A stretch of DNA of 64,000 bases from Sweltsa coloradensis (GCA_024449915.1 JAMZAV010002009.1:54254-118253), one strand, 5' to 3'; shown: positions 48,101 to 52,080, counted from the stretch's first letter. Numbers and translations: made by a program. The notes: generated by a model not told the origin, from the sequence alone.

Positions 48101-49774
48101 TTCACTGAACCCCCAAAAAATTTAGCTCGGGTGTTTTTTTTTTTGTTTGTTTTTTTGTCTGTTTGTTTGCTCTCTACTGGGAAATAGGCATCTGTGATCT
48201 TGATGAAAATTTGAGGGGACCTTCAAAATCTCTGAACTTAGAGGTGTATTGTTTTTGGGTACAACCGAAGAAATATTTCTCATGAATATCGTACTTTTAC
48301 AATTTTTTTTTATTTTTAGTGCGATATTTTCGTGACATTTGGGCCGATTCTGACCAAACGAGTGGGGTTACAACGTTCATATTTTACATGTACATTAAGG
48401 TAATGGTTATGTTTGCTTTTTGAAACAAAAAGTTGAAAAAGTTATCCAGAATCCATAGAATAAAGGTTTTAATATGAGTTTTTTTTAGGTTTATAATAAC
48501 AATTAACAAGTAACAATTAGAAACTTGACAACAATCACCTACAATACATTCAAACAGCACTTGCAAAGGAAAAGTGGTCCTACGCAAACTAAAAACTTAC
48601 AAAAAAGCTCATCCATCAACGCGGCGGGACTAAAGCGTTTTCCGAGTAAATATTTATGTAAGTGTAGAATGCAAAATGGCTGGATCAGGAGTGATTACAG
48701 AGATAGGGAAGAGCTTACTTGAGGTAGATCAGTAGGTATAGGCCTAGCCTGCGATTTATGATGATAGTTTTACTCTACTGGAATTCCCGTACCGGCATAC
48801 ACAATTCCTGTGTGTCCTTGCGTAAGTAAGTTTAAAGGATGTGTAAGAACAACAATTCGGATTTATTGAAATCCGGGAGTCAAATTTTTCTACAGAAATT
48901 TATTTTGTTGCGCAATCAACATATCAATTATAAATTTTTTATAAATAATTTGATCTCTAAAATTTCAAATTATTGCATTGCCAAAAGTAAAAAGTAGTGC
49001 CAATATTTAGTATTTACAAATGGTTAGGTTAGATGCAGCCAACTGATGTTTTGTTTTCACATTCATGATAACAAACAAAAAATACTCATCATCTAAGTTT
49101 GTCATGCTGTTCCAGGAGTTTAGTGGCTGCTGAGGGTTGACGTCATCAAAGCGAACAGTACCTACTGTATCAATTCTTTCCTCTTTGTTCTCATTTTTAT
49201 ATTTCAATGTTGCAAATAATCTCAAACATGAGTTGATTGGTTGTTCACCTGGTGTTTCAGGAAGTACTCGCTGGGGGGCGCATACCGGAAGCTGGTGATT
49301 GTGCCCGAGAACTTGTCGTGGCGTACGATGCGCTACTCGGATCCCGACAAGGCTCTGATCCTCTCCGACGCGGAGCAGCTGGTGGAGGGTGCGGTCCAGC
49401 CCGAGGACGAGCCCCAGGGGAAGTACCTGGCTCTACTGCTGGACATGCAGCTTCCGTCGTCTGCGTACGCGACCATGGCGCTGAGAGACGTCCTCAAGCG
49501 AGACACGTCCACCTCGTTCCAGGCCGCGCTCAACTCCTACCACAGCAAGCGCAAGGAGGGGGAGGGCGAGGAGGAGCCTGCGCCCAAGAAGACCAAGCTG
49601 GGGGACGAAGACGAGCTCGAAGACAAGGTGGAAGACAAGCTCGAAGACAAGGTGGAAGACAAGCTCGAAGACAAGGAGGAAGACGAGGTCCAAGACATGG
49701 TCCAAGACAAGCTCGCGCAAGAGGTGATGGAAGTAGAGCCCGATGACGCCGTCCGGGCGGATGACGAAAAGTGA
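2659..49774 (+). CDS. PUS7: PUS7, tRNA/mRNA pseudouridine synthase of the TruD family (3' part, 8 exons)
   Basis: PUS7 converts uridine to pseudouridine in tRNAs, mRNAs and small RNAs, acting without a guide RNA. Eight exons with GT/AG borders (2659-2779, 6649-6855, 7614-7770, 8217-8352, 23455-23640, 37124-37323, 47737-47957, 49261-49774) join in one frame of 579 residues plus stop. The family hallmark GTKDKRA is at visible residues 50-56, and its Asp (6686-6688) is the catalytic residue. Further family signatures are [36 protein letters not shown] and [11 protein letters not shown]. Two parts look unlike vertebrate PUS7: an acidic 67-residue exon before the C-terminal core, and a C-terminal tail with KKTKL and repeated LEDKVEDK. 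The N-terminal third is outside the window. All five large introns are filled with transposons. The unbroken frame across eight exons argues for a functional gene. The exon borders are my reading by homology and have no transcript support. Confidence 0.96.
2865..4984. mobile_element. hAT-like non-autonomous DNA transposon, interrupted by a LINE
   Basis: The left end TAGGGTTACCAAC and the right end GTAGGCAACCCTAGA are imperfect inverted repeats, and both are followed inward by CCGGAAT-type words. An 8-bp direct repeat AGTCCAAT lies at 2857-2864 and at 4985-4992, the length expected for hAT target-site duplications. On the right it sits two bases beyond the symmetric end of the inverted repeat. 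No transposase is visible. The middle is occupied by a LINE fragment, which therefore entered later. Confidence 0.7.
3418..4656 (+). pseudogene. Non-LTR retrotransposon (LINE) fragment, reverse transcriptase and C-terminal domain, 5' truncated and frameshifted
   Basis: A degraded LINE ORF2 3' half. The RT block '[13 protein letters not shown]' is read around 3517-3555, followed by '[13 protein letters not shown]' near 3703-3740. The catalytic FADD box (F-A-D-D-F) is at about 3811-3825. The frame then shifts and continues with '[20 protein letters not shown]', and shifts again to a C-terminal segment with RLRWFGHM and a PRKRW-type basic stretch (4354-4629). It ends in a (GAT)n microsatellite (about 4628-4653), a common 3' terminus of some LINE clades. 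There is no endonuclease domain, because the copy starts within the RT. Several stops and frameshifts make it inactive. The exact clade is not assigned. Confidence 0.92.
4985..6648. repeat. Rest of intron a-b: short dispersed and tandem repeats
   Basis: No gene is seen. At 5574-5745 there are two ends of the 'CTAGGAAAACGCTTAAG' repeat family (described at 30415) brought together by an internal deletion: the CGCTTAAGT end near 5582 and the 'GCTTCGCTCATCC' end near 5718. Between 5930 and 6470 a motif 'GGATTCAACAGGATTAAAC' or a close variant occurs at about 5930, 5977 and 6444. A ~75-bp block containing GAGATACGGAGCG and GAAGCTTCGCCCC occurs twice (about 6150-6215 and 6328-6390). GGCCTA words are frequent. 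Confidence 0.6.
6649..6855 (+). CDS. PUS7: PUS7 exon b, carries the catalytic aspartate
   Basis: The acceptor is TTGTTCTACAG before 6649 and the donor is GTAAAA from 6856. The first base completes a lysine codon begun in exon a. The exon holds [10 protein letters not shown], the TruD signature with the catalytic Asp at 6686-6688, then [19 protein letters not shown], the second strongly conserved stretch. Confidence 0.96.
6856..7613. other. Intron b-c
   Basis: A 758-bp intron that is AT-rich with several TAGGCCTA words. I recognised no gene, transposon end or structured repeat in it. Confidence 0.6.
7614..7770 (+). CDS. PUS7: PUS7 exon c
   Basis: The acceptor is TTTTTCTTCAG before 7614 and the donor is GTAGGT from 7771. 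The exon encodes [20 protein letters not shown] and then [11 protein letters not shown], one of the most conserved motifs of the TruD fold, and ends in phase 0 at GNWKK. Confidence 0.96.
8154..8179 (+). repeat. 26-bp exact copy of PUS7 exon d sequence inside the preceding intron
   Basis: The 26 bases at 8154-8179 are identical to 8289-8314 in the middle of exon d (they start TGGGAGACCGG and end CCAGTCAGGC). The offset of 135 bp is almost exactly the length of the exon (136 bp). This fits a remnant of a tandem exon duplication, although flanking similarity is weak. Confidence 0.85.
8217..8352 (+). CDS. PUS7: PUS7 exon d
   Basis: The acceptor is GGCTTGTTTATAG before 8217 and the donor is GTAGGC from 8353. 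It encodes VVELILKPR (family VMDLILKPR) and ends after the first base of the glycine codon in 'YSIEG'. The open frame continues beyond the donor, but that extension has no family similarity, whereas splicing to exon e restores the family pattern EGKLLSGL. Confidence 0.94.
8444..8536 (-). mobile_element. 3' end fragment of the same LINE family
   Basis: Read on the - strand this matches the last ~90 bp of the LINE at 3418-4656: GGAGGATAGAA, then GGTTGCAAAACCAAAGCTGAC, then a short (GAT)n-like tail near 8446. It is another strongly 5'-truncated insertion, in opposite orientation to PUS7. Confidence 0.8.
8537..10621. other. Intron d-e, left part, nothing firmly recognised
   Basis: No gene was found. 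At 8871 a sequence TAGGGATTGGCCGATTC with repeated CCGATTCCGATT words looks like one end of a hAT-like element, but no matching right end was seen. From about 9200 to 10460 the base composition becomes GC-rich, unlike the surrounding intron. Short ORFs there (for example 9702-9896) show no recognisable domain. This may be old retroelement sequence, but I could not tie it to a family. Confidence 0.4.
10622..12599 (+). repeat. 5' LTR
   Basis: The LTR is 1978 bp, unusually long. It holds an AATAAAGTATAAG segment around 11559-11572 that could serve as poly(A) signal or TATA-like element, and a pyrimidine tract at about 11790. Small ORFs on both strands recur identically in the 3' LTR and are most likely not genes. 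Confidence 0.93.
12602..12620 (+). promoter_or_regulatory. Primer-binding site
   Basis: TGGCGCCCAAGCCGTGGGG starts three bases after the 5' LTR. TGGCGCCC is the usual complement of a tRNA 3' end used to prime minus-strand synthesis, of the type used by many Lys-primed retroelements. The exact tRNA is inferred, not shown. Confidence 0.8.
12722..14062 (+). CDS. Gag-like protein of the LTR element
   Basis: A 446-residue ORF starting about 120 bp after the 5' LTR with a good initiation context (AAGATGG). Residues 1-90 are acidic. Residues ~90-290 are very rich in Arg, Glu and Ala with heptad character (many RERE and AREESARE runs) and probably form a long coiled coil. The rest is basic with no recognised fold, and I see no CCHC zinc knuckle and no protease DTG. 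The identification as gag rests on its position between primer-binding site and interior. The C-terminal third (about 13640 on) changes composition and may reflect a deletion junction or frameshift. No pol follows. Confidence 0.65.
   Translation: MADSRKSRGSNNVEVPAMFVEPGVVYVRETEQGEQEVLRDCSFNGESGAETGELTTTVESENESMETEPGACLEGTEYVTRRELGENLDRVCAEQTTCYKSDLAGFFAMLEASWKRESEARERRYAKADAEREARWTERDRQWTGYERERKERQARTDEEMGAAAKRAQDNLLTRTAVLDKKISQVAQSVTEVGETVKAELEAINATIVDKVEVSVQDATTETRDAVASLSGNVVMLAEQLATMRSQVAESAREESARENSARERGEERKREARVATVPNERWTDKRVESDRGNRDVQEVLIEARRSKTYGYGMCRIKESTWRDWYPTTRSVASVHRITTSKLFMFGPEAGAVSAQLDPSATEGWLMTVVLERRHVAVWVSGRTKTLDSGGGSQTRVRTENLMIFTQETRVKMKCAFPTHCPASKRLMKRSRHKNRQTIDRQPPDC
14063..16646 (+). 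other. Non-coding interior of the LTR element
   Basis: There are 2.6 kb without a supported gene. A ~65-bp block with the order GAGAGCT...GAGGGTAG...GTCAAGAA...AAGTGCTCAC occurs twice, at about 14069-14132 and 14231-14298. A shorter AATGTAATTGTAATTAG word occurs at about 15719 and 15792. ORFs here lack pol motifs. The last bases (GTTAGGGGGGTCAC, about 16632-16646) form a short purine-rich tract, the likely plus-strand priming site. Confidence 0.7.
16647..18624 (+). repeat. 3' LTR
   Basis: Same length and termini as the 5' LTR. Compared with it there are single-base differences, for example an extra A near 17160, an extra A in ACCAGGACGG near 17226, and an extra G near 17427. It is followed by CCAC, the repeat of the four bases before the 5' LTR. 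Confidence 0.93.
21186..21821. mobile_element. MITE inserted in the gypsy integrase (hAT-like, 636 bp)
   Basis: The inverted termini are CAACCCTCGAAAAAT (left) and ATTTTTCGAGGGTTG (right). The flanks CACAAGAA (21178-21185) and CACGGGAA (21822-21829) are 8-bp direct repeats with two differences, and joining the flanks restores the order of the integrase C-terminal region. Subterminal GGCGAGT words occur near both ends. There is no coding capacity. Related half-elements are seen at 39727 and near 1640. Confidence 0.85.
22190..22873 (+). repeat. Probable 3' LTR of the gypsy element, with MITE insertion
   Basis: A polypurine tract GGAGGGGGGGGCC ends at 22189, followed by TGTAGTGACC, the expected LTR start. 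A poly(A) signal AATAAA is near 22834. The right border (about ACTCA near 22873) is a guess, because no 5' LTR exists here for comparison. The MITE at 22401-22742 splits it. Confidence 0.6.
22401..22742. mobile_element. Palindromic MITE (342 bp)
   Basis: The two halves are inverted copies: ATTGCTAATT at the left end, AATTAGCAAT at the right. Matching blocks include GGCGGCCATTTT, GCCAATCAAGGATAATTTG, TAATCATGGTTGCAT and repeated ACGTTAAGTTTTTTATAAC. The whole can fold into one hairpin. No convincing target-site duplication was found. Confidence 0.8.
22905..23397 (+). mobile_element. tRNA-derived SINE-like element
   Basis: TGGCCCAGCAAC (about 22913) resembles a pol III A box, and GGTTCAAATCTAGG (about 22971) a B box, at tRNA-like spacing. 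The 3' end ATGAGATGTTAAGCAATATC plus a short CAAAT-rich tail (about 23358-23397) resembles the tail of the 5S-type SINEs at 24203 and 32521, so the two may share the same partner LINE. It lies 60 bp upstream of PUS7 exon e. Confidence 0.6.
23455..23640 (+). CDS. PUS7: PUS7 exon e
   Basis: The acceptor is CTGTCTCCCTCCAG before 23455 and the donor is GTAAGA from 23641. Two leading bases complete the glycine of exon d. The exon encodes [20 protein letters not shown], the conserved C-terminal core motif, and ends after GDLVLLG. It is separated from exon d by a 15.1-kb intron. Confidence 0.96.
24203..24621 (+). mobile_element. 5S-rRNA-derived SINE (SINE3 type), full length
   Basis: The first ~110 bp resemble 5S rRNA: ACCGGTTCCCACTAGAACACC, then CGAAGTTAAGCAA, CTCGGGCGTGGTCAG and TGGGTGAACGC. 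This includes the internal pol III promoter region. A central conserved block with TCCTCGACGTCTGCTCGGCA and GGACGTTAAGCCGTTGGTCC follows, then a tail with AGGTTAAGCAATTATCC. A ~15-bp direct repeat AAAAYCAGTCTGTAG flanks it (24188-24202 and 24622-24636), the mark of LINE-driven insertion. Confidence 0.92.
25031..25423 (+). pseudogene. pogo-like transposase with N-terminal HTH and acidic C-terminus, catalytic core missing
   Basis: About 130 residues from MSDKERED (an upstream in-frame ATG at 24959 gives a longer, less likely form). The segment [17 protein letters not shown]...[11 protein letters not shown] is a Psq/Brinker-type helix-turn-helix, as at the N-terminus of pogo-like transposases. 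It joins directly to [20 protein letters not shown] and an acidic tail, the usual C-terminal end of such transposases. The DDE/DDD nuclease domain between them is absent, so it cannot transpose by itself. The frame is intact, so it might still make a DNA-binding peptide. That last point is speculation. Confidence 0.7.
25745..26332. mobile_element. hAT-like element B nested in element A (588 bp)
   Basis: Inverted ends CAGTGTTGCCAGAC and GTCTGGCAACACTG. The 8-bp flanks GCTTCCAT (25737-25744) and GTTTCCAT (26333-26340) differ at one base. The interior repeats GCCATAAT words. No coding capacity was seen. Confidence 0.85.
26071..27853. repeat. 442-bp direct duplication flanking a foldback element
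   Basis: Positions 26071-26512 recur at 27411-27853 with few differences, both starting ATCAATCAGC and ending AAATGTTATTAT. The copies include the right end of hAT element B, so this duplication happened after that insertion. Between them lies an 896-bp inverted repeat. Confidence 0.9.
26508..27403. mobile_element. Foldback-type element (~440-bp inverted arms)
   Basis: The left arm (from ATTATGCCGTT) and the right arm (to AACGGCATAAT) are inverted copies over almost their whole length. They share GAAAAGATCGTAATGCGGTAG, GGAAAGCGCTATCTCC and the ~38-bp unit GGTATTTTTGTTTAAAATAG, which repeats about three times in each arm. The small central part is AT-rich. The structure is that of a foldback transposon or a very long-TIR MITE. 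Confidence 0.85.
28677..30200. mobile_element. Partial copies of the 'ACTAGGAAAACG' family with 160-bp core units
   Basis: At 28677 the end TTGGATGAGCGTAGCGAGCG and the following CACTGGAGAAAAAAATCCGG match the copies at 30415-33992. Core monomers (ATTTCTCATGAAAATCGCAA, then CACAGAACC...TTTATGAAT) appear around 28880-29015 and 30088-30160. The stretch 29310-29420 (ACAACGTTCATATTTTACAT) is shared with 48350-48420, so it also belongs to a dispersed family. Confidence 0.65.
29651..30065. mobile_element. Foldback MITE (~175-bp arms, ~65-bp loop)
   Basis: The left arm starts CACACATAACAAAAACTTG, and the right arm ends with its reverse complement at CAAGTTTTTGTTATGTGTG. The arms match nearly base for base through GGGCCAAGCTCATCTACCC and GCCAAGCTTTTCAA. 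There is no coding potential. It sits within the repeat-rich part of intron e-f. Confidence 0.88.
30415..31170 (+). mobile_element. Non-autonomous element with tandem 160-bp core, copy 1
   Basis: The left end is CTAGGAAAACGCTTAAGTCC, then CGCCGCGTTGTTGGATGAGCG. The right end is GCGAGCGAAGCG-type sequence ending CGCTCATCCAA, so TTGGATGAGCG is a short inverted repeat. Inside lie monomers of ~160 bp with the landmark GCATGTAGGTGTTATAAGTG at 30721 and 30881, and a poly-A/T stretch. A tandem ~160-bp core between unique ends recalls the bivalve 'pearl' elements and Helentron-associated INEs. That link is inference. Confidence 0.75.
31473..32245 (+). mobile_element. Same family, copy 2
   Basis: Same ends and order as copy 1, with core landmarks at 31786 and 31946. 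The poly-A/GAAA stretch at 32150-32180 is followed by ATTCCGGATTTTTTTTTCC and the CGCTCATCCAA end. Confidence 0.8.
32440..33175 (-). repeat. Loose core monomers of the same family
   Basis: Inverted-orientation core units (CTTTACCCGATTGTAATGA, ACTTATAACACCTACATGC at about 33008) without clear ends. A 5S-type SINE at 32521-32934 splits one of the monomers. Confidence 0.7.
32521..32934 (+). mobile_element. 5S-rRNA-derived SINE (SINE3 type), second copy
   Basis: Closely related to the copy at 24203, and the 5S-like part is even clearer (ACCGGTTCCCACTCGAACACC, TGGGTGACCGC). It is flanked by a 12-bp direct repeat TTGAGCGCAATC (32509-32520 and 32935-32946). That word belongs to the core monomer of the surrounding repeat family, showing a clean insertion into it. 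Confidence 0.92.
33237..33992 (-). mobile_element. Same core-repeat family, copy 3, inverted
   Basis: It starts TTGGATGAGCGTAGC and ends GCGGCGGGACTTAAATAAGC then GTTTTCCTAG, the mirror of copies 1 and 2. Core landmarks are near 33490 and 33655. With copies 1 and 2 it makes 30415-33992 a block bounded by the same 30-bp end in opposite orientation. Confidence 0.78.
34096..34693. mobile_element. hAT-like element, same family as element A (598 bp)
   Basis: Ends CAGGGTTGCC and GGCAACCCTG. The 8-bp flanks GGTTGCAC (34088-34095) and GGCTGCAC (34694-34701) differ at one base. The right end with its ACGGATTTTAACCGTTTTAA-type words (reverse strand) matches the left end of the 25494 element. Confidence 0.87.
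34707..34790. mobile_element. End of a hAT element (CAGCGGTTCTCAACC type)
   Basis: CAGCGGTTCTCAACCTGTGG followed by GGCGCGCCCC is a classic hAT (Charlie-like) terminal inverted repeat. The opposite end was not found nearby. It directly abuts the duplication of the previous element. Confidence 0.55.
35015..35431. repeat. Dispersed repeat shared with 51880-52080
   Basis: Its reverse complement matches 51885-52060 through AATCGATTC, GCAGAACGGTGAACCACGT (about 35310) and ACAAAGGCAGGCAGT-like words. The palindromic GGAATCGATTCC occurs three times near the right end, and TGTCATCCTAG at 35424 resembles the TGTCATCACTA end of the hAT at 50602. It is probably a degraded hAT. Confidence 0.6.
35930..36175 (-). 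pseudogene. Acidic N-terminal fragment of a piggyBac-like transposase
   Basis: 81 residues starting [17 protein letters not shown] and then dominated by Asp, Ser and Gly (for example [20 protein letters not shown]). Acid/Ser-rich starts of this kind are usual in piggyBac transposases, and the ORF points inward from the right end of the element. The DDD catalytic domain is missing. Low complexity alone would not be convincing; the TTAA-flanked context is what supports it. Confidence 0.5.
36190..36772. mobile_element. PIF/Harbinger-like MITE (583 bp)
   Basis: The ends GGCCCGATTCCACCA and TGGTGGAAACTGGAAACGGACC are related inverted repeats with TAA on both sides (36187-36189 and 36773-36775), the Harbinger target duplication. 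Subterminal TTAAACTCGAGTTTAA palindromes repeat at both ends. It has no coding capacity. Confidence 0.85.
37124..37323 (+). CDS. PUS7: PUS7 exon f, acidic lineage-specific insert
   Basis: The acceptor is TAATGTTCTTCCAG before 37124 and the donor is GAG/GTAAAC at 37323/37324. Two leading bases complete a codon, and the exon then reads 66 codons in phase with both neighbours. The product ([18 protein letters not shown]..., many Glu and Thr) has no counterpart in human PUS7, where the GDLVLKG and DVVMPLPGFDV motifs are much closer together. Frame compatibility and good splice sites support it as real, but transcripts would settle it. Confidence 0.82.
37331..37442 (+). repeat. 16-bp minisatellite, seven units, at the exon f donor
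   Basis: The unit TTAGTACTCGACCTCG repeats seven times without spacers, starting 8 bp after the end of exon f. Unit 3 starts TGAG and the last unit has one C to T change. Each unit junction gives CGTTAGT or CGTGAGT, which resembles a 5' splice site. Confidence 0.97.
37642..38561 (+). mobile_element. pogo-like MITE, copy 1 (920 bp)
   Basis: CAGTAAGATCTCTCTTATCC at the left and its reverse complement at the right, each flanked by TA. The CAGTA...TTATCCGA terminus is typical of pogo/Tigger elements. The interior has GGCCTA tracts at 37911-37982 and no transposase. It matches 42030-42960 in opposite orientation. Confidence 0.9.
38562..40671. other. Intron f-g, middle part
   Basis: No gene was found. 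At 39058 CAGTAGGGCCCCGCTAAATC resembles a pogo/Tigger terminus without a visible partner. From 39727, CAACCCTCGACAAATCCAC starts a copy of the MITE family seen at 21186, without a clear other end. Around 39970-40145 the words CCTCTAACTTTAGGTGGCTG and CATGATAGAT repeat. Confidence 0.45.
38875..38932. repeat. Near-perfect short hairpin
   Basis: A 28-bp stem with one mismatch and a 2-base loop: TCACCGCCCTCTGGATGTAT on one side and ATACATCCAGACGGCGGTGA on the other. It is bordered by AATCTGAT-like words on both sides. The loop is too short for a microRNA precursor, so it is more likely a tiny foldback. Confidence 0.9.
40672..41314. mobile_element. Probable hAT-like MITE with GGGTACCCG subterminal repeats
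   Basis: It starts TAGGGATGTCAACGGGTACC and ends GTACACGTACCATCCCTA. Several overlapping GGGTACCC and TTACCCG words follow the left end, as at 1039. I found no 8-bp flanking duplication, so the borders are tentative. Confidence 0.5.
42030..42960 (-). mobile_element. pogo-like MITE, copy 2, inverted (931 bp)
   Basis: Same TA-flanked ends as the copy at 37642, in the opposite orientation, with an (AAAT)n run at 42097-42141. The corresponding place in the right arm of the palindrome (about 45103-45112) lacks it, giving an empty site within the window. Confidence 0.93.
43861..44800 (+). pseudogene. Fragment of a FEN1/XPG-like, Cys-tailed repeat-associated protein
   Basis: The 136-residue ORF (43861-44271) contains HEEADTR, SADTDVL and [19 protein letters not shown]. 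The acidic pairs and the GCD...SGKG...A pattern resemble the metal-binding and helix-three-turn-helix regions of FEN1/XPG 5' nucleases. After a stop, family sequence continues in another frame: [29 protein letters not shown]. From 44539 it continues with [20 protein letters not shown], a stop where Cys is usual, and a Cys-rich tail ([20 protein letters not shown]) followed by an acidic end. From memory, this family is numerous in invertebrate genomes as 'uncharacterised' proteins. The N-terminal half is absent and the copy is dead. The left arm holds a mirrored copy in which the motif reads [12 protein letters not shown]. Confidence 0.8.
45596..46021. other. Unassigned intron sequence
   Basis: AT-rich, with no gene, repeat end or structure recognised. 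Confidence 0.5.
46022..47177. mobile_element. Long non-autonomous DNA element with GAACCGAACC subterminal repeats
   Basis: The ends TAGGGTTGTGCGAACC and GGTTCGCACAACCCTAA are inverted repeats. TTCGAACCGAACC words stack inside both ends. The interior repeats a GATCGATgAAAT / AAAGCGGCAATG block and GGCCTA tracts. The termini look hAT-like, but no 8-bp duplication was found. Confidence 0.7.
47178..47736. other. End of intron f-g
   Basis: AT-rich. CAATAATAAT...GCACTACCAAATAT recurs twice (about 47285-47312 and 47345-47390). No gene was seen. Confidence 0.5.
47737..47957 (+). CDS. PUS7: PUS7 exon g
   Basis: The acceptor is CCTCTTAACTTGTAG before 47737 and the donor is GTAAGT from 47958. In phase with exon f it reads [17 protein letters not shown], then [20 protein letters not shown], the conserved C-terminal core motif of PUS7 (human DVVMPLPGFDV), and ends at MKQKVK. 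Confidence 0.96.
48064..48650 (-). mobile_element. Divergent copy of the core-repeat family
   Basis: The left end is GATGAGCGAAGCGAAGACTTC. The right end is CATCCATCAACGCGGCGGGA then CTAAAGCGTTTTCC, mirroring the 30415 family. The interior shares ACAACGTTCATATTTTACAT with 29330. The T-run at 48137-48147 is the usual low-complexity part. It lies in the 1.3-kb intron g-h. Confidence 0.7.
49261..49774 (+). CDS. PUS7: PUS7 last exon (h) with repetitive acidic tail
   Basis: The acceptor is CTGGTGTTTCAG before 49261. One base completes the Lys codon of exon g. It encodes [20 protein letters not shown] and [20 protein letters not shown], both core PUS7 motifs. Beyond the point where human PUS7 ends there is an extra ~65-residue tail: [18 protein letters not shown] (possible nuclear localisation signal), then octapeptide repeats LEDKVEDK and an acidic end. 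The stop TGA is at 49772-49774. An ORF in another frame over the same stretch is GC-rich shadow. Confidence 0.96.
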
Positions 49775-50593
49775 AGAGAGAATCTTTCTCATTATGATTT
49801 TATCCAATGGACGACACGATCTCCCTACGTACTCGGTGCAGCTCCGAGTATTGCTCATTGGCTGTCCCGAGCTAGGTTGATTTCAGTTTGTTATATCAAC
49901 CAATTGCTGGTATGATCCTATTCTCTTCGTGCATACAGTACGAAAATCAGCAGGAAGTTTATGTATATTGGTTTATTTATAAATTACACAGGGTCAATAG
50001 TATGTGCGCAATTATTTCAAATTATCATTTTTTTTGCGAGGTAGCAATTTCTTAATTGTGACAAGCAAATTAAAGTACATACTGTAGGTGGACAGTGCTT
50101 CTATATGTAGGTACTCGATCATGACAGTCACCACTCAACGTCACCGATCGGCGCTTTTAGCATTCATTAATCAATAATCATTCATTGTACATCTTTCCCC
50201 AATGATTGGTGAATACAACTTAATTTTATTTCATTGCATACCATGTCACACATCTTTTATCATAGACGTAAAGAGTGTGTTAGGTATTTTTAATTTGTTA
50301 GAAGTTCATGAGATAGGCTTTAATTACATTTATAACATGATTTGTTGTTCTTTTTGACTTTGGACAAGAAGTAAATAATTGTTATCTATAATAGTTGTCT
50401 GTAAAGTGAAAATGTTGGTCTGGCCCTTGTGGTATGTTTAGAAAAGTGAATGTAGTTAGTTTTTACACGTTACCACTGTGTACTTGGAACTAAAAAGGTT
50501 GGTTGTTTGAATTGGTCTTCAATTGTTACTTCTTATTTCATACTTACATGAGGAATCCATTAATCGATTCCGGATTGATTCCTGTCTGGATCT
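49775..50593 (+). other. PUS7: PUS7 3' UTR and intergenic
   Basis: No canonical AATAAA is close to the stop. ATTAAA near 50069 is the best poly(A) signal candidate. From about 50530 the sequence belongs to a repeat related to 35015-35431, with AATCGATTCC words. Nothing else was recognised. Confidence 0.4.
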
Positions 50594-50601
50594 GTTCCAA
50601 G

Positions 50602-51871
50602 TAGTGATGACATCGGGTATTAAATATTGGAGTCGACTCCAGAGCCTTGGGAACCGGATAGAAGTCGACTCCTCGATCGGGGATAAAGTTAAGGTAAAAT
50701 CAGTTGACCTTCACCAATGTTGAACACCCTCCTACAGGCCTAATTTGTTCCAGGAGAGAGCAAAAAAAACATTTTTTGCCAGTAAGTACTAACAATACTT
50801 TATTTTATTGGTTGTTTGTAAGGTTGACTTGGTTTTTGAAATTTTTTACGCAAAATTTATTTCAGCCCACTATAGTCGCACATTGCTGTCTGGCCGTCTC
50901 CCCCCCTCCCCCTCCTCCCATGCTGCTAACTACGTATTGCTAGCTCGTTTGTCAGTCTTGACCCGGGCCAAGACTCTCGCTGATTTGATATGTTTACGTT
51001 ATAATAACGAGACCTTAAGTGCAATCTCGTTCAGTCTTGGCCAGGCTTTGTTTACGTTATGAGTAGAGGTAATGAGAAATGGTGATATAAAAACCCAAAT
51101 TTTGTTTTAAAAAAAACAAATTTTGCGTTTTTTGTGATTTCAAAAATTGTCAAAAACGTTACTAAAAAATAAAAAAAATCATTTAAAAAAATTGTACACA
51201 CTTATTTTGGTATACTATTTTCGCGGAAGCCGTGATACGCGCCGTTATTTTGGAGGTCTATTTCCGTGAAGCCCGTGACGTCACGGTACCGCCTACCGCA
51301 CGCGTAATATTCGGTCAGGACCGGCACCTCCACATTGCTTCACATTTTGCACACTAAAAGGTTCAATTTTGCAATTTAATTCGCGTTTTAACCAGTTTGA
51401 TACAATTTCGTTCGTTATTTCGCGCTATACGCGAAGTTTTCAAAATGTGTTTTTTCCATCTCCAAATGATGTAATTCGTCGACAATATTACATTTTAGCC
51501 AATAAAAAGGACATTTAGAAAAATTTGCAAATTTCGTTATCACCATTTTTCACTACCTCTAGTTATGAGATAAGATAACAAGACCACAAGTGCAATCTCG
51601 TTCAGTCTTGGCCAGGCTTTGCTTACGTTATGAGATAAGATAACGAGACAGAGGGCGACTCGATTTACACTACAATGTCCAGACCAGTCAGGATAGATCG
51701 AGGAAGAAGGAGCGCGAGCTAGAGTGTAGGCGAGGGGGACGGGGAAGGAGGAACCAGCTTCGCACGTAACTCAACAACTCAACAGAAGTCATAAATCATA
51801 CACTTTTGAAGGAATCAACTCCTTGAAAATAGAGTCGACTCCGGGTACCCGAGTACCCGATGTCATCACTA
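50602..51871. mobile_element. hAT-like element (1270 bp) with nested MITE
   Basis: The ends TAGTGATGACATCGGGTA and TACCCGATGTCATCACTA are perfect inverted repeats. An exact 8-bp duplication GTTCCAAG flanks it (50594-50601 and 51872-51879). Palindromic GGAGTCGACTCC-type words are subterminal. Inside is a two-copy tandem block (AATCTCGTTCAGTCTTGGCC, then GTTTACGTTATGAG), one copy on each side of the nested MITE. It has inserted into the AATCGATTC-rich repeat that borders it on both sides. Confidence 0.95.
51064..51561. mobile_element. Nested hAT-like MITE (498 bp)
   Basis: Inverted ends TAGAGGTAATGAGAAATGG and CCATTTTTCACTACCTCTA. An exact 8-bp duplication GTTATGAG flanks it (51056-51063 and 51562-51569). 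It lies within the element at 50602 and is therefore younger. Confidence 0.94.
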
Positions 51872-51879
51872 GTTCCAAG

Positions 51880-52080
51880 TAGAAGGAATCGATTCGTCAT
51901 TCGACCATTTTAACATTTGTGTCGTTTTGGGGCGGGGCAGAACGGTGAACCACGTGCATCTTGTCCATCCCTCTCCCCGCCAGTCTCCGATTGCACACGA
52001 AGGCGGGCGGTAGCCGACAGATGACAGAGCAACGTTGTGTAATACATCGTCATCAGGGGCTTCGCGGAAATAGACCGCCA
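51880..52080. repeat. Dispersed repeat shared with 35015-35431
   Basis: This is the inverted counterpart of the 35-kb copy, with GGCAGAACGGTGAACCACGT and ACACGAAGGCGGGCGGTAGC. The hAT element at 50602 inserted at its left side. Confidence 0.65.

Noticed and set aside
49433..49858. 141-residue - strand frame under the last PUS7 exon
   Set aside because: Leu/Val-rich shadow of the [14 protein letters not shown] repeat.
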